In this document: piece by piece, positions 12,301 through 23,122 of the stretch
Numbering within the stretch: position 1 is the stretch's first letter
Layout of the letters: every line of letters begins with the position of its first letter
Source of the DNA: Membranipora membranacea
Lineage: Eukaryota > Bryozoa > Gymnolaemata > Cheilostomatida > Membraniporidae
DNA length: 64,000 bases
Direction: 5' to 3'
Assembly (NCBI GenBank): GCA_914767715.1
Contig: OU612067.1
Location: 21,796,162-21,860,161, forward strand
The notes under the pieces: model-generated
What the model was told of the DNA's origin: nothing
The model's input: the letters and a program-made list of their open reading frames with translations, nothing else
The model's database searches: none
Position numbers and translations under genes: made by a program

Positions 12301-15300
12301 CTTCTGGCCTCCGAAGTCAGTAAAGAGTATTTTTGATTTCTCATCAGTCTCCGCCTCGCTCATTTCAAAGACTTTAGTGGCAGCATCCAATTTCCCCTCA
12401 TCAGAATCGCGTTGTGTCAGCACCCTTTTGTTTGCTTGCACACTGTTAACAAGGCTTGTTTTACCAGCTCTGCTTTTCCCTATAACTGTGACAGGTATAA
12501 GTCTCTGATTACTGGCTTTCTCAATATGGAGGTCATGAATGTACTTTCTCACAGCTTCTACACCTTGCGTACAGACACCTAGTGGTGGAGATGTTAGAGA
12601 ATCACAGTTATCACACTTTACTTTTTTTAATGTTGTGATACTGAATAAGCTTTCGGGGATGGTTGTGAGAGATCTGTTAGACGCGATAACCAAAGACCTC
12701 AGATTAATCAGCTGGCTGATGCTGCAAAAGAACAGAAGATAAAGTGTATTGTGTGAGAACGTAAAAGTGGTCATCTGGTAAGTATCTTCTTCAGAGGGGA
12801 TAATGCTGGGAAGAGAGGGATTTGGCAAAGTATGCTGAATCGTTGGCCAAGTAGAACCTTCCTACAACTTCTTTATAGAAATAAAGGTGAATTGGATATA
12901 AGGTCCTTGAGTAAGACTAACAATGAGACGAAAACTCACTGTCGCGACTTAAAATAAATCATGGTGATAATGACTTATTCAAACTTATATTCAAATTTTA
13001 TCATAAATAAGCTGCATACTTGTAATGTATAAATTACCCACCTTTCTGGTAATGTTGATAGATCACAGTATGACACATCTAAGACCTTCAATGACCTCAT
13101 CATACCAATACTATCAGGTAATGTGTGTAGATTCTTATTACCTGATACATTTAACTTCTCTAGATCTGTCAGTGAGCCGATACTATAATATATATATAAA
13201 GATAAGTAAGACTAACAATGAGAAGAAAACTCACTGTCACAACTTAAAATAAATCATGGTGGTAATGACTTATTCAAACTTATATTCCAATTTTATCATA
13301 AATAAGCTGCATACTTATAATGTATAAATTACCCACCTCTCTGGTAATGCTGATAGATCACAGTACCGTACAGTTAAACTCTTTAATGACCTCATCATAC
13401 CTATACTATCAGGTAATGTGTGTAGATTCTTATTACCTAACACATCTAACGTCTCTAGAGCAGTCAGTGAGCCGATACTATAATATATATAAAGATAAGT
13501 AAGACTAACAATGAGACGAAAACTCACTGTCGCAACTTAAAATAAATCATGGTGGTAATGACTTATTCAAACTTATATTCCAATTTTATCATAAATAAGC
13601 TGCATACTTATAATGGATAAATTACCCACCTCTCTGGTAATGCTGATAGATTACAGTTTGACACAACTAAGACCTTCAATGACCTCATCATACCAATACT
13701 ATCAGGTAATGTGTGTAGATTCTTATTACCTAACACATCTAACGTCTCTAGAGCAGTCAGTGAGCCGATACTATAATATATATAAAGATAAATAAGACTA
13801 ACGATGAGAAAATAACTCATTGTCACATATTAAAATAAATCATGGTGGTAATGACTTATTTTAAACTTTAATTTAAATTTCATCATAAATAAGCTGCATA
13901 CTTATAATAGATAAATTACCCACCTTTCTGGTAATGCTGATAGATCACAGCCTGACACATTTAGGGTCTTCAATGACCTCATCATACCAATACTATCAGG
14001 TAATGTGTGTAGATTCTTATTCTCTGACACATCTAACGTCTCTAGAGCAGTCAGTGAGCCGATACTATAATATATATAAAGATAAGTAAGACTAACAATG
14101 AGACGAAAACTCACTGTCGCAACTTAAAATAAATCATGGTGGTAATGACTTATTCAAACTTATATTCCAATTTTATCATAAATAAGCTGCATACTTATAA
14201 TGTATAAATTACCCACCTTTCTGGTAATGCTGATAGATCACAGCCTGACACATTTAGGGTCTTCAATGACCTCATCATACCAATACTATCAGGTAATGTG
14301 TGTAGATTCTTATTACCGTACACATTTAACGCCTCTAGAGCTGTCAGTGAGCCGATACTATAATATATATAAAGATAAGTAAGACTAACAATGAGAAGAA
14401 AACTCACTGTCACATATTAAAATAAATCATGGTGGTAATGACTTATTCAAACTTATATTCCAATTTTATCATAAATAAGCTGCATACTTATAATGGATAA
14501 ATTACCCACCTTTCTGGTAATGCTGATAGATCACAGTGCCGCACAGTTAAACTCTTCAATGACCTCATCATACCAATACTATCAGGTAATGTGTGTAGAT
14601 TCTTATTACCGTACACATTTAACGTCTCTAGAGCTGTCAGTGAGCCGATACTATAATATATATAAAGATAAGTAAGACTAACAATGAGAAGATAACTCAT
14701 TGTCACATATTAAAATAAATCATGGTGGTAATGACTTATTCAAACTTATATTCCAATTTTATCATAAATAAGCTGCATACTTATAATGGATAAATTACCC
14801 ACCTTTCTGGTAATGCTGATAGATCACAGTGCCCCACAGTTAAACTCTTCAATGACCTCATCATACCTATACTATCAGGTAATGTGTGTAGATTCTTATT
14901 ACCTGATACATTTAACTTCTCTAGATCTGTCAGTGAGCCGATACTATAATATATATATAAAGATAAGTAAGACTAACAATGAGAAGAAAACTCACTGTCA
15001 CAACTTAAAATAAATCATGGTGGTAATGACTTATTCAAACTTATATTCCAATTTTATCATAAATAAGCTGCATACTTATAATGTATAAATTACCCACCTC
15101 TCTGGTAATGCTGATAGATCACAGTACAGCACAGTTAAACTCTTTAATGACCTCATCATACCTATACTATCAGGTAATGTGTGTAGATTCTTATGACCTA
15201 ACACATCTAACGTCTCTAGAGCAGTCAGTGAGCCGATACTATAATATATATAAAGATAAGTAAGACTAACAATGAGACGAAAACTCACTGTCACAACTTA

Positions 15301-17680
15301 AAATAAATCATGGTGGTAATGACTTATTCAAACTTATATTCCAATTTTATCATAAATAAGCTGCATACTTATAATGTATAAATTACCCACCTCTCTGGTA
15401 ATGCTGATAGATCACAGTACTGCACAGTTAAACTCTTTAATGACCTCATCATACCTATACTATCAGGTAATGTGTGTAGATTCTTATTACCTAACACATC
15501 TAACGTCTCTAGAGCAGTCAGTGAGCCGATACTATAATATATATAAAGATAAGTAAGACTAACAATGAGACGAAAACTCACTGTCGCAACTTAAAATAAA
15601 TCATGGTGGTAATGACTTATTCAAACTTATATTCCAATTTTATCATAAATAAGCTGCATACTTATAATGGATAAAAAACCCACCTTTCTGGTAATGCTGA
15701 TAGATCACAGTGCCACGCCCTTATCACCTTCAATGACCTCATCATACCAATACTATCAGGTAATGTGTGTAGATTCTTATTACCTGACACATATAACTCC
15801 TCTAGAGCAGTTAGTGAGCCCATACTATAATATATATAAAGATAAGTAAGACTAACAATGAGAAGAAAACTCACTGTCACAACTTAAAATAAATCATGAT
15901 GGTAATGACTTATTCAAACTTATATTCAAATTTCATCATAAATAAGCTGCATACTTATAATGTATAAATTACCCACCTTTCTGGTAATGTTGATAGATCA
16001 CAGTTCCACACAGATAAACTCTTCAATGACCTCATCATACCAATACTATCTGGTAATGTGTGTAGATTCTTATTACTGTACACTTTTAACTCCTCTAGAG
16101 CTGTCAGTGAGCCGATACTATAATATATATAAAGATAAGTAAGACTAACAATGAGAAGAAAACTCACTGTCGCAACTTAAAATAAATCATGGTGGTAATG
16201 ACTTATTCAAACTTATATTCCAATTTTATCATAAATAAGCTGCATACTTATAATGGATAAATTACCCACCTCTCTGGTAATGCTGATAGATCACAGTATG
16301 ACACAACTAAGACCTTCAATGACCTCATCATACATATACTATCAGGTAATGTGTGTAGATTCTTACTATTTGACACATTTAACTTCTCTAGAGCTGTCAG
16401 TGAGCAAAGACTGTAATATACAATAATAAAGGTGAGGGTAACTATTAGGATATATCTCATAATCACAATTTATATTAAATTATCCCTTCTTCATTTACGG
16501 TGTGTAGAAAAAATGCAAGGCTTAGAGGCCAGAGAGCAGTGCGCATTCTATGAAATCAATACACAAAACAAATATCGCACCACGAGTAGTGTGCTCATGT
16601 CAGAGCACAGCAGCACTTTGTGAAAACAAAGCGAACGTTGAGTAAGTGTGGTCATGTCAGTGAGTGCATAGTTAATTTTGGAAGATATAAGCTTTATAAA
16701 TATCGACACGATATTATCTTATAATGGGAATAACCACTTGTCAGTGCTGGGCGAAATAAATATAAATATCGATATTCATTTCCCGAATGAAATATCTGCA
16801 TCGAGTACATCGAACCAAGGAGTTAAAGACAAGGAGATGCAACAAAGACAGCTTCCTTGATTTTGAAGAACTACCCTAATTTAAACAACTATAAAGCTTT
16901 ACTTCAGAGTTTTCTCCCCTTGTGAGGAGGAGAGACAACTACCGACAGTGTGAAATTATGACATAAATATTACTGCCGGATACATTGTGAGAGATTATCT
17001 CAGTATTTGGAGTTTTGTGTTGATAAAACAGCTAGAGGAAAATTGGTCAAGAGTGAGGCGGTGTCATGGCTCAGTGGCTTCAAGACACAGCTGTCAGATC
17101 TGCAACCATGGAGGCTCGCACAAACTGTCAGATTTTAGCCAAAGACTCTTATAAAACTCGAACACTGTATCACACAATACTTATGCAAGGCATAATAAGT
17201 TTGTCATTGACGGTATCCATACATTTTCCAAATTTCAATTTCCCACCAAGCCCTCCTCTCATCTCCTGTTATCCCAGCAAGACATTTCCCATCAGGATGT
17301 TGCTTGCTATTTCAACAAGACATTTTCCCACTAACCCTTATCCCACTATTACTTCTTTCAAAGGCCGCGCCTTCAACTCAATGCTGGTAGCCTTTCTAAT
17401 TTTATGGTTATGTTTGATGTGAGACTTCCCCACAAACCAAATGCTTACAAAAAAACCTACCTCTGTAGCTGATGTTTGTCGGAGATCCTCTCGAGCCTGA
17501 GAGCTGTCAGATGAGGTACCAGCTGATCTAGATTAGGAGGGATATCACCGCGAATAACCATGTGTGAGATCTGACGGTCACAGGTAGCCGCTTCAAGTTC
17601 TGATAAGGTCATGGATCTGAACTCTTCATCTTTTATGTTATCAATTCCAGGCATTGCCATACCGTACCATACTCTGTAAC
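8806..17680 (-). CDS. LRR-Roc-COR-caspase tail-anchored protein (12 LRR exons, apparently intact)
   Basis: Exons on the minus strand: 17461-17680, twelve 141-nt LRR exons (16410 down to 13042), 10767-12721, 10473-10538, 9586-10004 and 8806-9372 (stop). All joins are in phase, about 1,640 codons. The large exon holds the Roc GTPase: P-loop GKSRAGKTS, switch [20 protein letters not shown] domain follows ([12 protein letters not shown], then [19 protein letters not shown]). The next exons hold a caspase: [10 protein letters not shown] with the catalytic His, QACQN with the catalytic Cys, and a p10-like half ([29 protein letters not shown]). The chain ends with a hydrophobic helix ([20 protein letters not shown]) and a short FFFTEGRK tail, so it is probably tail-anchored with the caspase in the cytosol. 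Exon 17461-17680 has a strong acceptor (CCCTTTCTCTAG), so an N-terminal exon lies further upstream. I infer a cell-death or immune receptor. No stop or frameshift seen. Confidence 0.85.
9586..10004 (-). CDS. Exon: linker and caspase p20 start
   Basis: 419 nt. It begins with about 45 residues of helical linker ([19 protein letters not shown]), possibly the end of a small helical domain. The caspase core follows: [20 protein letters not shown], a strand-helix unit, then [17 protein letters not shown] with the catalytic His. It ends SEQVPM at a GTATGT donor in phase 0. Confidence 0.85.
10767..12721 (-). CDS. Exon: last LRR, Roc GTPase and COR domain
   Basis: 1,955 nt, 651 codons without interruption. 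It opens with an LRR ([18 protein letters not shown]) and continues the phase of the array. Roc motifs G1 (GKSRAGKTS), G3 (DFGGQ) and a G4-like THCD are all present, so nucleotide binding is likely. The COR domain occupies roughly the second half. A Cys-rich end ([10 protein letters not shown]) precedes the donor. In Roco proteins COR dimerises and couples nucleotide state to the effector; here that would be the caspase. Confidence 0.88.
13042..16410 (-). repeat. Tandem array of twelve 141-nt LRR exons (293-bp units)
   Basis: Exon low ends are at 13042, 13337, 13630, 13924, 14217, 14510, 14803, 15098, 15391, 15684, 15977 and 16270. Each is 141 nt, enters and leaves in phase 2, and is separated by about 152 nt of almost identical intron. 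Each encodes two 23-24-residue LRRs with the fixed frame [17 protein letters not shown] and CDLSALPER. Variable residues cluster in the LxxLxVxx strands: second-repeat strands read SLTVRYC, VLVVSNC, TLNVSGC, SLTVRHC, SLTVGHC, SLTVLYC, SLTVQYC, VIRAWHC and SLSVWNC. The lengths and phases mean any number of units can be spliced in without a frame change. Confidence 0.93.
17461..17680 (-). CDS. Exon upstream of the LRR array, first LRR
   Basis: 220 nt between acceptor CTTTCTCTAG and donor GTAGGT. It reads [20 protein letters not shown], then [17 protein letters not shown], then an LRR start ([17 protein letters not shown]). A methionine at 17658-17660 could start translation. The open frame and strong acceptor above it argue for an earlier exon. 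It ends in phase 2, matching the array. Confidence 0.72.
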
Positions 17681-17699
17681 CTAGAGAAAGGGAAACAGA

Positions 17700-18480
17700 A
17701 AATATAAACTAAACCGAATAATATGTTTATTTTGAGAGATCATCAGCTCTCACAGCTTGGACCAGGATGAGCCAGGAGCCTCAATAGAATAAGGGGGGGG
17801 GGGGGGGAAAGCTATGAGATCTCAAGTCCTCACAGCTCATACTCAGGCAGAGATTGACAGCAGATGCTATCAAGACTAAGACACCCAACTAAGACTCTTG
17901 AGGAATCACCACCCTCGTCTAATCGCCTTTATATTCTAAAAATCCTACATGAAAAACTCCTTTGTTTTGGTTTTTCGCTGTTAAATTATCTTGATTGAGT
18001 GATAAGCAAAATCCTATCTCCGCTTTTTGAGAGAAACGAGGGTTTAACACAATTAATGTAAAATTACATTATTTTAATTGGACGATAAGTCGAAATCCAC
18101 TTTCCGTTTTTTCAAGAGTTTTTGCAAGAGCTTTTGCAGTCTTATTTTAAAATTAAATTGATTGTTGGGCAAACGCATTCTCCGTTTTTATGCCCATGTC
18201 TACCGACAGTGATGAAACCGGGTAAACATCAAGCCTGGGCAGTTGTGGTTGGAGAGCCGGTGGAGCACGTATTTCTAGTATGGCAAAGATTGCTTTTTTT
18301 TGGTAAATTACTGTTTAGTGTTTAATTTAATTTATTATTCAAGAATAAAATTCATTTGAATATGGAACTCATCTAAACCATGTGTTATTAGTAATTTGAG
18401 TAAGCACCTTTACGTAACAAAGTTCGAAAAACAAATGTGCTGGATAAATTTAAGTAGCTAAACAAAACACTTTTTGTACC
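17700..18480. other. Intron or upstream region, no gene seen
   Basis: Contains a G homopolymer near 17797-17808 and AT-rich sequence. No convincing exon on either strand. Confidence 0.5.
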
Positions 18481-18690
18481 GAGTTACCTCCTTGTTGAAC
18501 CCACAAACGTCGCAAACGTCAAAACGTTGCAATCTAGCGTTCCACTAACGTCGCAATCCCAAAAATGTCGCAACGAAAGGTTTTTATAACGTCTCAAACC
18601 CACTAATGTTGCAATTTTTAAACGTCGCAAATGCTCAAACCCACTAACGTTGCAAATGTCGAAACTCAATAAAAATTCCGAGTTTTCTTC
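18481..18690 (+). repeat. Left arm of a long inverted repeat built of AACGTCGCAA-type motifs
   Basis: About 210 bp in which variants of AACGTCGCAA and CCCACTAACGT recur every 15-40 bp. Its reverse complement recurs, roughly 80% identical, at 25083-25290. Both begin with the phrase cctccttgttgaacccacaaacg at their outer ends, so the two face each other across 6.4 kb like termini of a foldback-type DNA element. Confidence 0.75.
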
Positions 18691-18829
18691 CCATTGGATG
18701 CAAATTGGTATGATTAAAATTTGCTGCTGATAGGAGCGTACAAACTTCAAAACACTGTGGGATGTGGGATTATTGTGCAAATTGCTAAAAGAGAAAAATT
18801 TTTCACTTCCTAGGATCATGATACAAATT

Positions 18830-19540
18830 ATTACCTCAAAAATAATTACTGCTACCGAATATTGGATGCTTATAAATATTGGATGATTACGAAACTAGAT
18901 TATCAATACTCATACTTGATGAACTAAATGTTCATTTCCAGATCTCCAGATGTTTCTGTTTAGCTAGAGTTTCCCCATGCCGACCTTTTCTTGTTTGAAC
19001 CATCAATCATTTAATAGAACTACCCTACTTGATAACAATATTTTTAAGGAATTCACCTGATACATTACGATATTTGTTTTATGCACGATCTTATATGTCA
19101 ATTGTCTTGAATCAGCAAATAAATCGAGATTAGTATTATTGTCATTAATACCCAGAAACAACTGAGGCAGATATCAGCAAACATGCCTAGCTTGAAATAT
19201 ACCATCATGTTTTATATAGGCTATGCTAAAAGTTTTCAAGATGTAGTACACTGCTTGCTATATTTATAATGGGAAAATTGTTACACCAGTTATGCATGAA
19301 CCACTTCATCTTCACTTTCCACCATAACATTGGGTAGTAGACAACAGTAAAAATATGAGTTTTCCTATTTTATTTTGTGAGGGAACAACTCTCATAAGTG
19401 AAAATGGTTTCCTTATCCGAGCATCATCGATTGCTACAATGTAACAGCTCAAGGTTATATGGTACCTATGACATGTCAATATAAGGGGTATATCATCATC
19501 ATCATTTTTCCAGCATCTCTCATGCAGATTACATTTTTTT
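18830..19540. other. No gene seen
   Basis: AT-rich sequence inside the long inverted repeat. No open frame or repeat that I can name. Confidence 0.45.
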
Positions 19541-19544
19541 CATG

Positions 19545-20180
19545 GGTAGAGGCAGGACACATGGTGACCATATCGTGATCCAGGCACTTGCAGACATGCT
19601 GAGTATGCAAATACTCATTTAAAAACTAAAAACGCAGATATTTTGATTCGACCTGATGGCCCAGGCGTATTAGACTTAGACCCAAGTGAGCCATATATTG
19701 TCCTCCGTAAATTACCAAAAAAACAATGGAGAACACTTTGTAGCACTTGGACAAGATTTGACCAATGTTGTTATTGTCATTACAAGGTCACCGCAGATGA
19801 GACTTCAGACAGAGAGCAAAATTCATGTGACTCCTTTAGCAAGGGTGCAGTCAACAGAATCACCCCGAAGCTCCTTCCCAGCTATGGTTACATCACCTGT
19901 ACAGGACATGACAGAAAACTTGTTTGACCTTCCAGAGGAAATTTTACCAATGATATTTACTATGGTTGTCAACAATACCTTAAAACATACAAAAACAAAA
20001 ATATATCAGATGTTCCTGGACATACAAGAATTGCATGGGTTTATGTTAGCGTATGAAACAAGACCTGTCCCATCCTTATTATCACTACCAATTCATTTTT
20101 CAACCGTGTCTTTCTGGAGATATCATCACTTTCTATATGTAAAGGAAAATGGGTGGGCTAAACATTTTGATCGATAATGA
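19545..20180 (+). pseudogene. Degenerate OTU-like protein fragment
   Basis: Pieced across frames, the plus strand reads GRTHGDHIVIQALADML, then DGPGVLDLDPSEPYIVL, then GEHFVALGQDLTNVVIV. The W/H-GD-x-x-x-x-x-A-L-A and G-E-H-F-V-A-L pattern resembles OTU cysteine protease domains carried by many invertebrate transposable elements. At least two frame changes and a stop are needed to join the parts, and a further 163-codon frame (19686-20177) covers the middle. It is probably a relic of the protein once carried by the surrounding element. The family call is tentative. Confidence 0.3.
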
Positions 20181-20365
20181 CTCCATTCCAAGGGAAGCAA
20201 TTTATATGGATGCCTCCATGAAAAGGTGTTGAATCTGCAGAAACTTCCAGTATATATATACTTTTATTGTCATTCTACATCATCTTTAGGAATGTTTTTC
20301 ATGCAGTGACAGAACAAAAAAGAAAAAAACTTAAGCGGAGAGAAAAAATACTCAAGTAACAAGAA

Positions 20366-23122
20366 TTAATAGGATATAAAGTGCTTTGATAGTTGTTGTT
20401 TAAAATGAGTGAGTTTGGTTGCTGAGCGTATCTGAATTGGTAAAGAGTTAAAAGTTGTAGTGATTTTTTGTCTTAATTGATCAGTGTGATAATGTAATAG
20501 GTATCTGTCTCTAAAAAAGGTTTTAGAGCTAGCTGGAATAAAGCCTTCCAAAAGAAAGTCAGGTGCAATCAAATGCAAAATTTGGAAACCAAAAATACAG
20601 GTGAAATGACCAGCAAGGAGAGGAAAAGGAATCAGACCAAGAGATGTATGTAAATCTCTTGTATGTATTAGATGATATGGTATGTGGCTGACATTTGCTA
20701 TTAGGCGGAAAGCCCTCTTTTGGAGCAAGTATATTCTTTCAAGAATATATTGTGGTGATAGGTTGCCATATATGCGGATGCCATATATCATATGACAAAA
20801 GACATACTGGAAATAAAAGTTACGAGATGATTTACTATCTAGGAATGCCCTGCATTTCTGGAATAATGCCAAACTTTTGTTTATTTTGATGCAAATCTGG
20901 TCTACATGATCGTCCCATGTCAATGAGTCATTCAAAGTAAAACCAAGGAGTTTGGTATTGGCATTTCGGTTTAGTTTTTTATGGTTAATTTTTAGATCTA
21001 AATCTAGAGATGTGGCTCTATGAGAGGGTTGTACAAGCATATAGTGCGATTTTTTTATGTTTATCAACATCCTATTATTCCTACACCAACTTTCTATCAA
21101 GTGTAGATCAGTATCACATAAATCATTAAGTGTATCAAAGTTGTCAGATTTTGATATGAAAACTGTATCATCAGCGTAGGCAAATGCTTTGGAATGTAAT
21201 GTATAGGATAAAAGATCATTGACGTATATGAGGAATAAACTTGGTGCCAGAATTGAGCCTTGGGGGACACCAATGTCTATTGGAAGAATTTTTGAACTTT
21301 TTGCACCTTGTTGTATAGCTACAAATTGTGTCCTATCTGTTAGGAAAGATTTTATGAGAGAGTGCAGTTTGCCCGTTATACCATACATTGTCAATTTTTT
21401 CAGAAGAATTTTATGGTTGACGCAGTCAAAAGCTTTTTTGAAATCCAATAACATCATAGCAACAAAGTGACCATCTGATCTGGCTGACAAACAGTCAGAA
21501 ATGAGTTTGTGTAGGGAATCAACACAGGAATAACCTTCTCTAAATCCGCATTGTAATTTGTGAAGAAGTTTGTTTGTGGTGAGATATTTTTGAATTTGGG
21601 AATTCACATGTTTCTCAAAAATCTTAGATAGCACAGGAAGTATTGATATAGGGCGATAATTAGATGGATCTTTGATATCTCCACCCTTATGAATAGGAAT
21701 TACTCTTGCGGTTTTCCACTGTGAAGGAAATACACCCTCTATTAATGCTCTATTGAACATGTCAGTTACAATGTCGCATATGTAAGGCCATGTTTTCTTC
21801 AAAACCTTAACAGATATACCATCATGACCAGTTGCTTTATTGTCAGAAATGTTTTTTAAGTATTTGAAACAAATTTCTGGAGTAAAGCGAGTCAATTGAG
21901 AAAACGTTTGGGTTGTCACTGGTCTAATCATGTTATATTCATGGGAATCAGGGATGTCTTTGGTTATGGATTTTGCAATCGATGTAAAGTGTCTGTTCAA
22001 TTCATCAGGGGATAAACCACCGATATTGACTATCGGTGAAATTTTAGTTTGATTGATTCCTAAAGCTTCCCAAACAGGTTTGGTGTTATTTTTGTTATTT
22101 TTAATTTTATCTGAAATAACCGATTTTTTCTTCTTCTTAATCAAATTTGTAACATAATTGCGTTGAATTTTGTATTCTTCCCATTTGCCCTCTCTCTTCA
22201 ATCTATCACGCAAATGCATGTGTGATTTTACCTCATCATCTAACCATTTGGGCAGTTGAGCAGTTTTTACAAATCTTTTCTTGGTGATGACAAGTGTTTT
22301 GATTAATGAACTATAGGTGTCATTAAATCTTGCATACATACGGTCTACAGTATTCTCACACAATACATCATTAAAGTGACGACCTGAAAAAAGGTCACGT
22401 ATATTCTGGTTTGTAAATTTGGAATAGTCATTGAATTCAAATGATGTTCTTTTTGCTTTTACCTTTAATGCGGAAAATAAAATTTTAATGAAAACTAAGT
22501 AATGATCACTCATTCCATATTTTATAATTCCACTCTCTGACATATCTGAGGGCAGATTTGTGTATATGTGATCGATCAGGGTGCTGGATGTTTCTGTAAC
22601 TCTTGTTGGCTCCGAGATCAATTGACGGAAGGAAAAAGATTTAACAATATTCAACCACTTTCTGTTGCTTCTTTGTTCAAGGATGTTGATGTTAAAATCT
22701 CCAAGTATAATCATTTCATTATACAGTGAAAAAGCTTTTTCAAAGTATTCGTAAGCAAGATCATACCATGCGGACTTGGAGTTGGGAGGTCTGTATATAA
22801 ATGAGACTAAACAACTTTTATTTGTACTTGGCTTTACTTTGATAGTTATAGACTCAGGCATGCTATTGTCAAAATCTGCAAGATGTTCGAATTGCACGGA
22901 TTCATGTATGTAGACAATGAGACCACCACCGTAACCATATCCCCGATCTCTCCTAATCACCTGATAACCTGGCACCGCATAAATACCAACACCATCATGC
23001 TCATTCAAAAATGTTTCTGCTAATCCTAGAATCGCGAATTTACGTTGATGCAAAATTGATTTTATCTCCTCTATTTTGCTGGTGATTCCACGGACATTCA
23101 AAAATGCAAATTCAGAATTCAT
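20366..23122 (-). CDS. LINE ORF2: apurinic-type endonuclease and reverse transcriptase
   Basis: 918 aa. The N-terminal endonuclease has LGLAETFL, GYGGGLIVYI, ILGDFNINIL and SDHYLVF, which carry the expected acidic, Asn and His catalytic residues. The reverse transcriptase follows, with RPISILPVLSKIFEK, QCGFREGYS, MLLDFKKAFDCVNH, GVPQGSILAPSLFL and the YADD active site (AYADDTVFIS). There is no RNase H domain, which fits CR1/L2/Rex-like or some Jockey-superfamily elements. It nicks target DNA and primes reverse transcription there. Start codon overlaps the ORF1 stop as TAATG. Confidence 0.95.
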   Translation of the reverse strand: MNSEFAFLNVRGITSKIEEIKSILHQRKFAILGLAETFLNEHDGVGIYAVPGYQVIRRDRGYGYGGGLIVYIHESVQFEHLADFDNSMPESITIKVKPSTNKSCLVSFIYRPPNSKSAWYDLAYEYFEKAFSLYNEMIILGDFNINILEQRSNRKWLNIVKSFSFRQLISEPTRVTETSSTLIDHIYTNLPSDMSESGIIKYGMSDHYLVFIKILFSALKVKAKRTSFEFNDYSKFTNQNIRDLFSGRHFNDVLCENTVDRMYARFNDTYSSLIKTLVITKKRFVKTAQLPKWLDDEVKSHMHLRDRLKREGKWEEYKIQRNYVTNLIKKKKKSVISDKIKNNKNNTKPVWEALGINQTKISPIVNIGGLSPDELNRHFTSIAKSITKDIPDSHEYNMIRPVTTQTFSQLTRFTPEICFKYLKNISDNKATGHDGISVKVLKKTWPYICDIVTDMFNRALIEGVFPSQWKTARVIPIHKGGDIKDPSNYRPISILPVLSKIFEKHVNSQIQKYLTTNKLLHKLQCGFREGYSCVDSLHKLISDCLSARSDGHFVAMMLLDFKKAFDCVNHKILLKKLTMYGITGKLHSLIKSFLTDRTQFVAIQQGAKSSKILPIDIGVPQGSILAPSLFLIYVNDLLSYTLHSKAFAYADDTVFISKSDNFDTLNDLCDTDLHLIESWCRNNRMLINIKKSHYMLVQPSHRATSLDLDLKINHKKLNRNANTKLLGFTLNDSLTWDDHVDQICIKINKSLALFQKCRAFLDSKSSRNFYFQYVFCHMIYGIRIYGNLSPQYILERIYLLQKRAFRLIANVSHIPYHLIHTRDLHTSLGLIPFPLLAGHFTCIFGFQILHLIAPDFLLEGFIPASSKTFFRDRYLLHYHTDQLRQKITTTFNSLPIQIRSATKLTHFKQQLSKHFISY

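Noticed and set aside
13020-16470. Regular 293-bp repeats as a CRISPR-like or satellite array, with repeated 60-75-codon plus-strand frames ([15 protein letters not shown])
   Set aside because: Each unit holds a spliced LRR exon on the minus strand with correct splice sites. The plus-strand frames are antisense shadows.
17066-17422. 118-codon plus-strand frame with hydrophobic end
   Set aside because: No start context, homology or splice signals; it lies in an intron of the minus-strand receptor gene.
18484-18819. 111-codon minus-strand frame
   Set aside because: It consists of the AACGTCGCAA tandem motifs and is repeat-derived.
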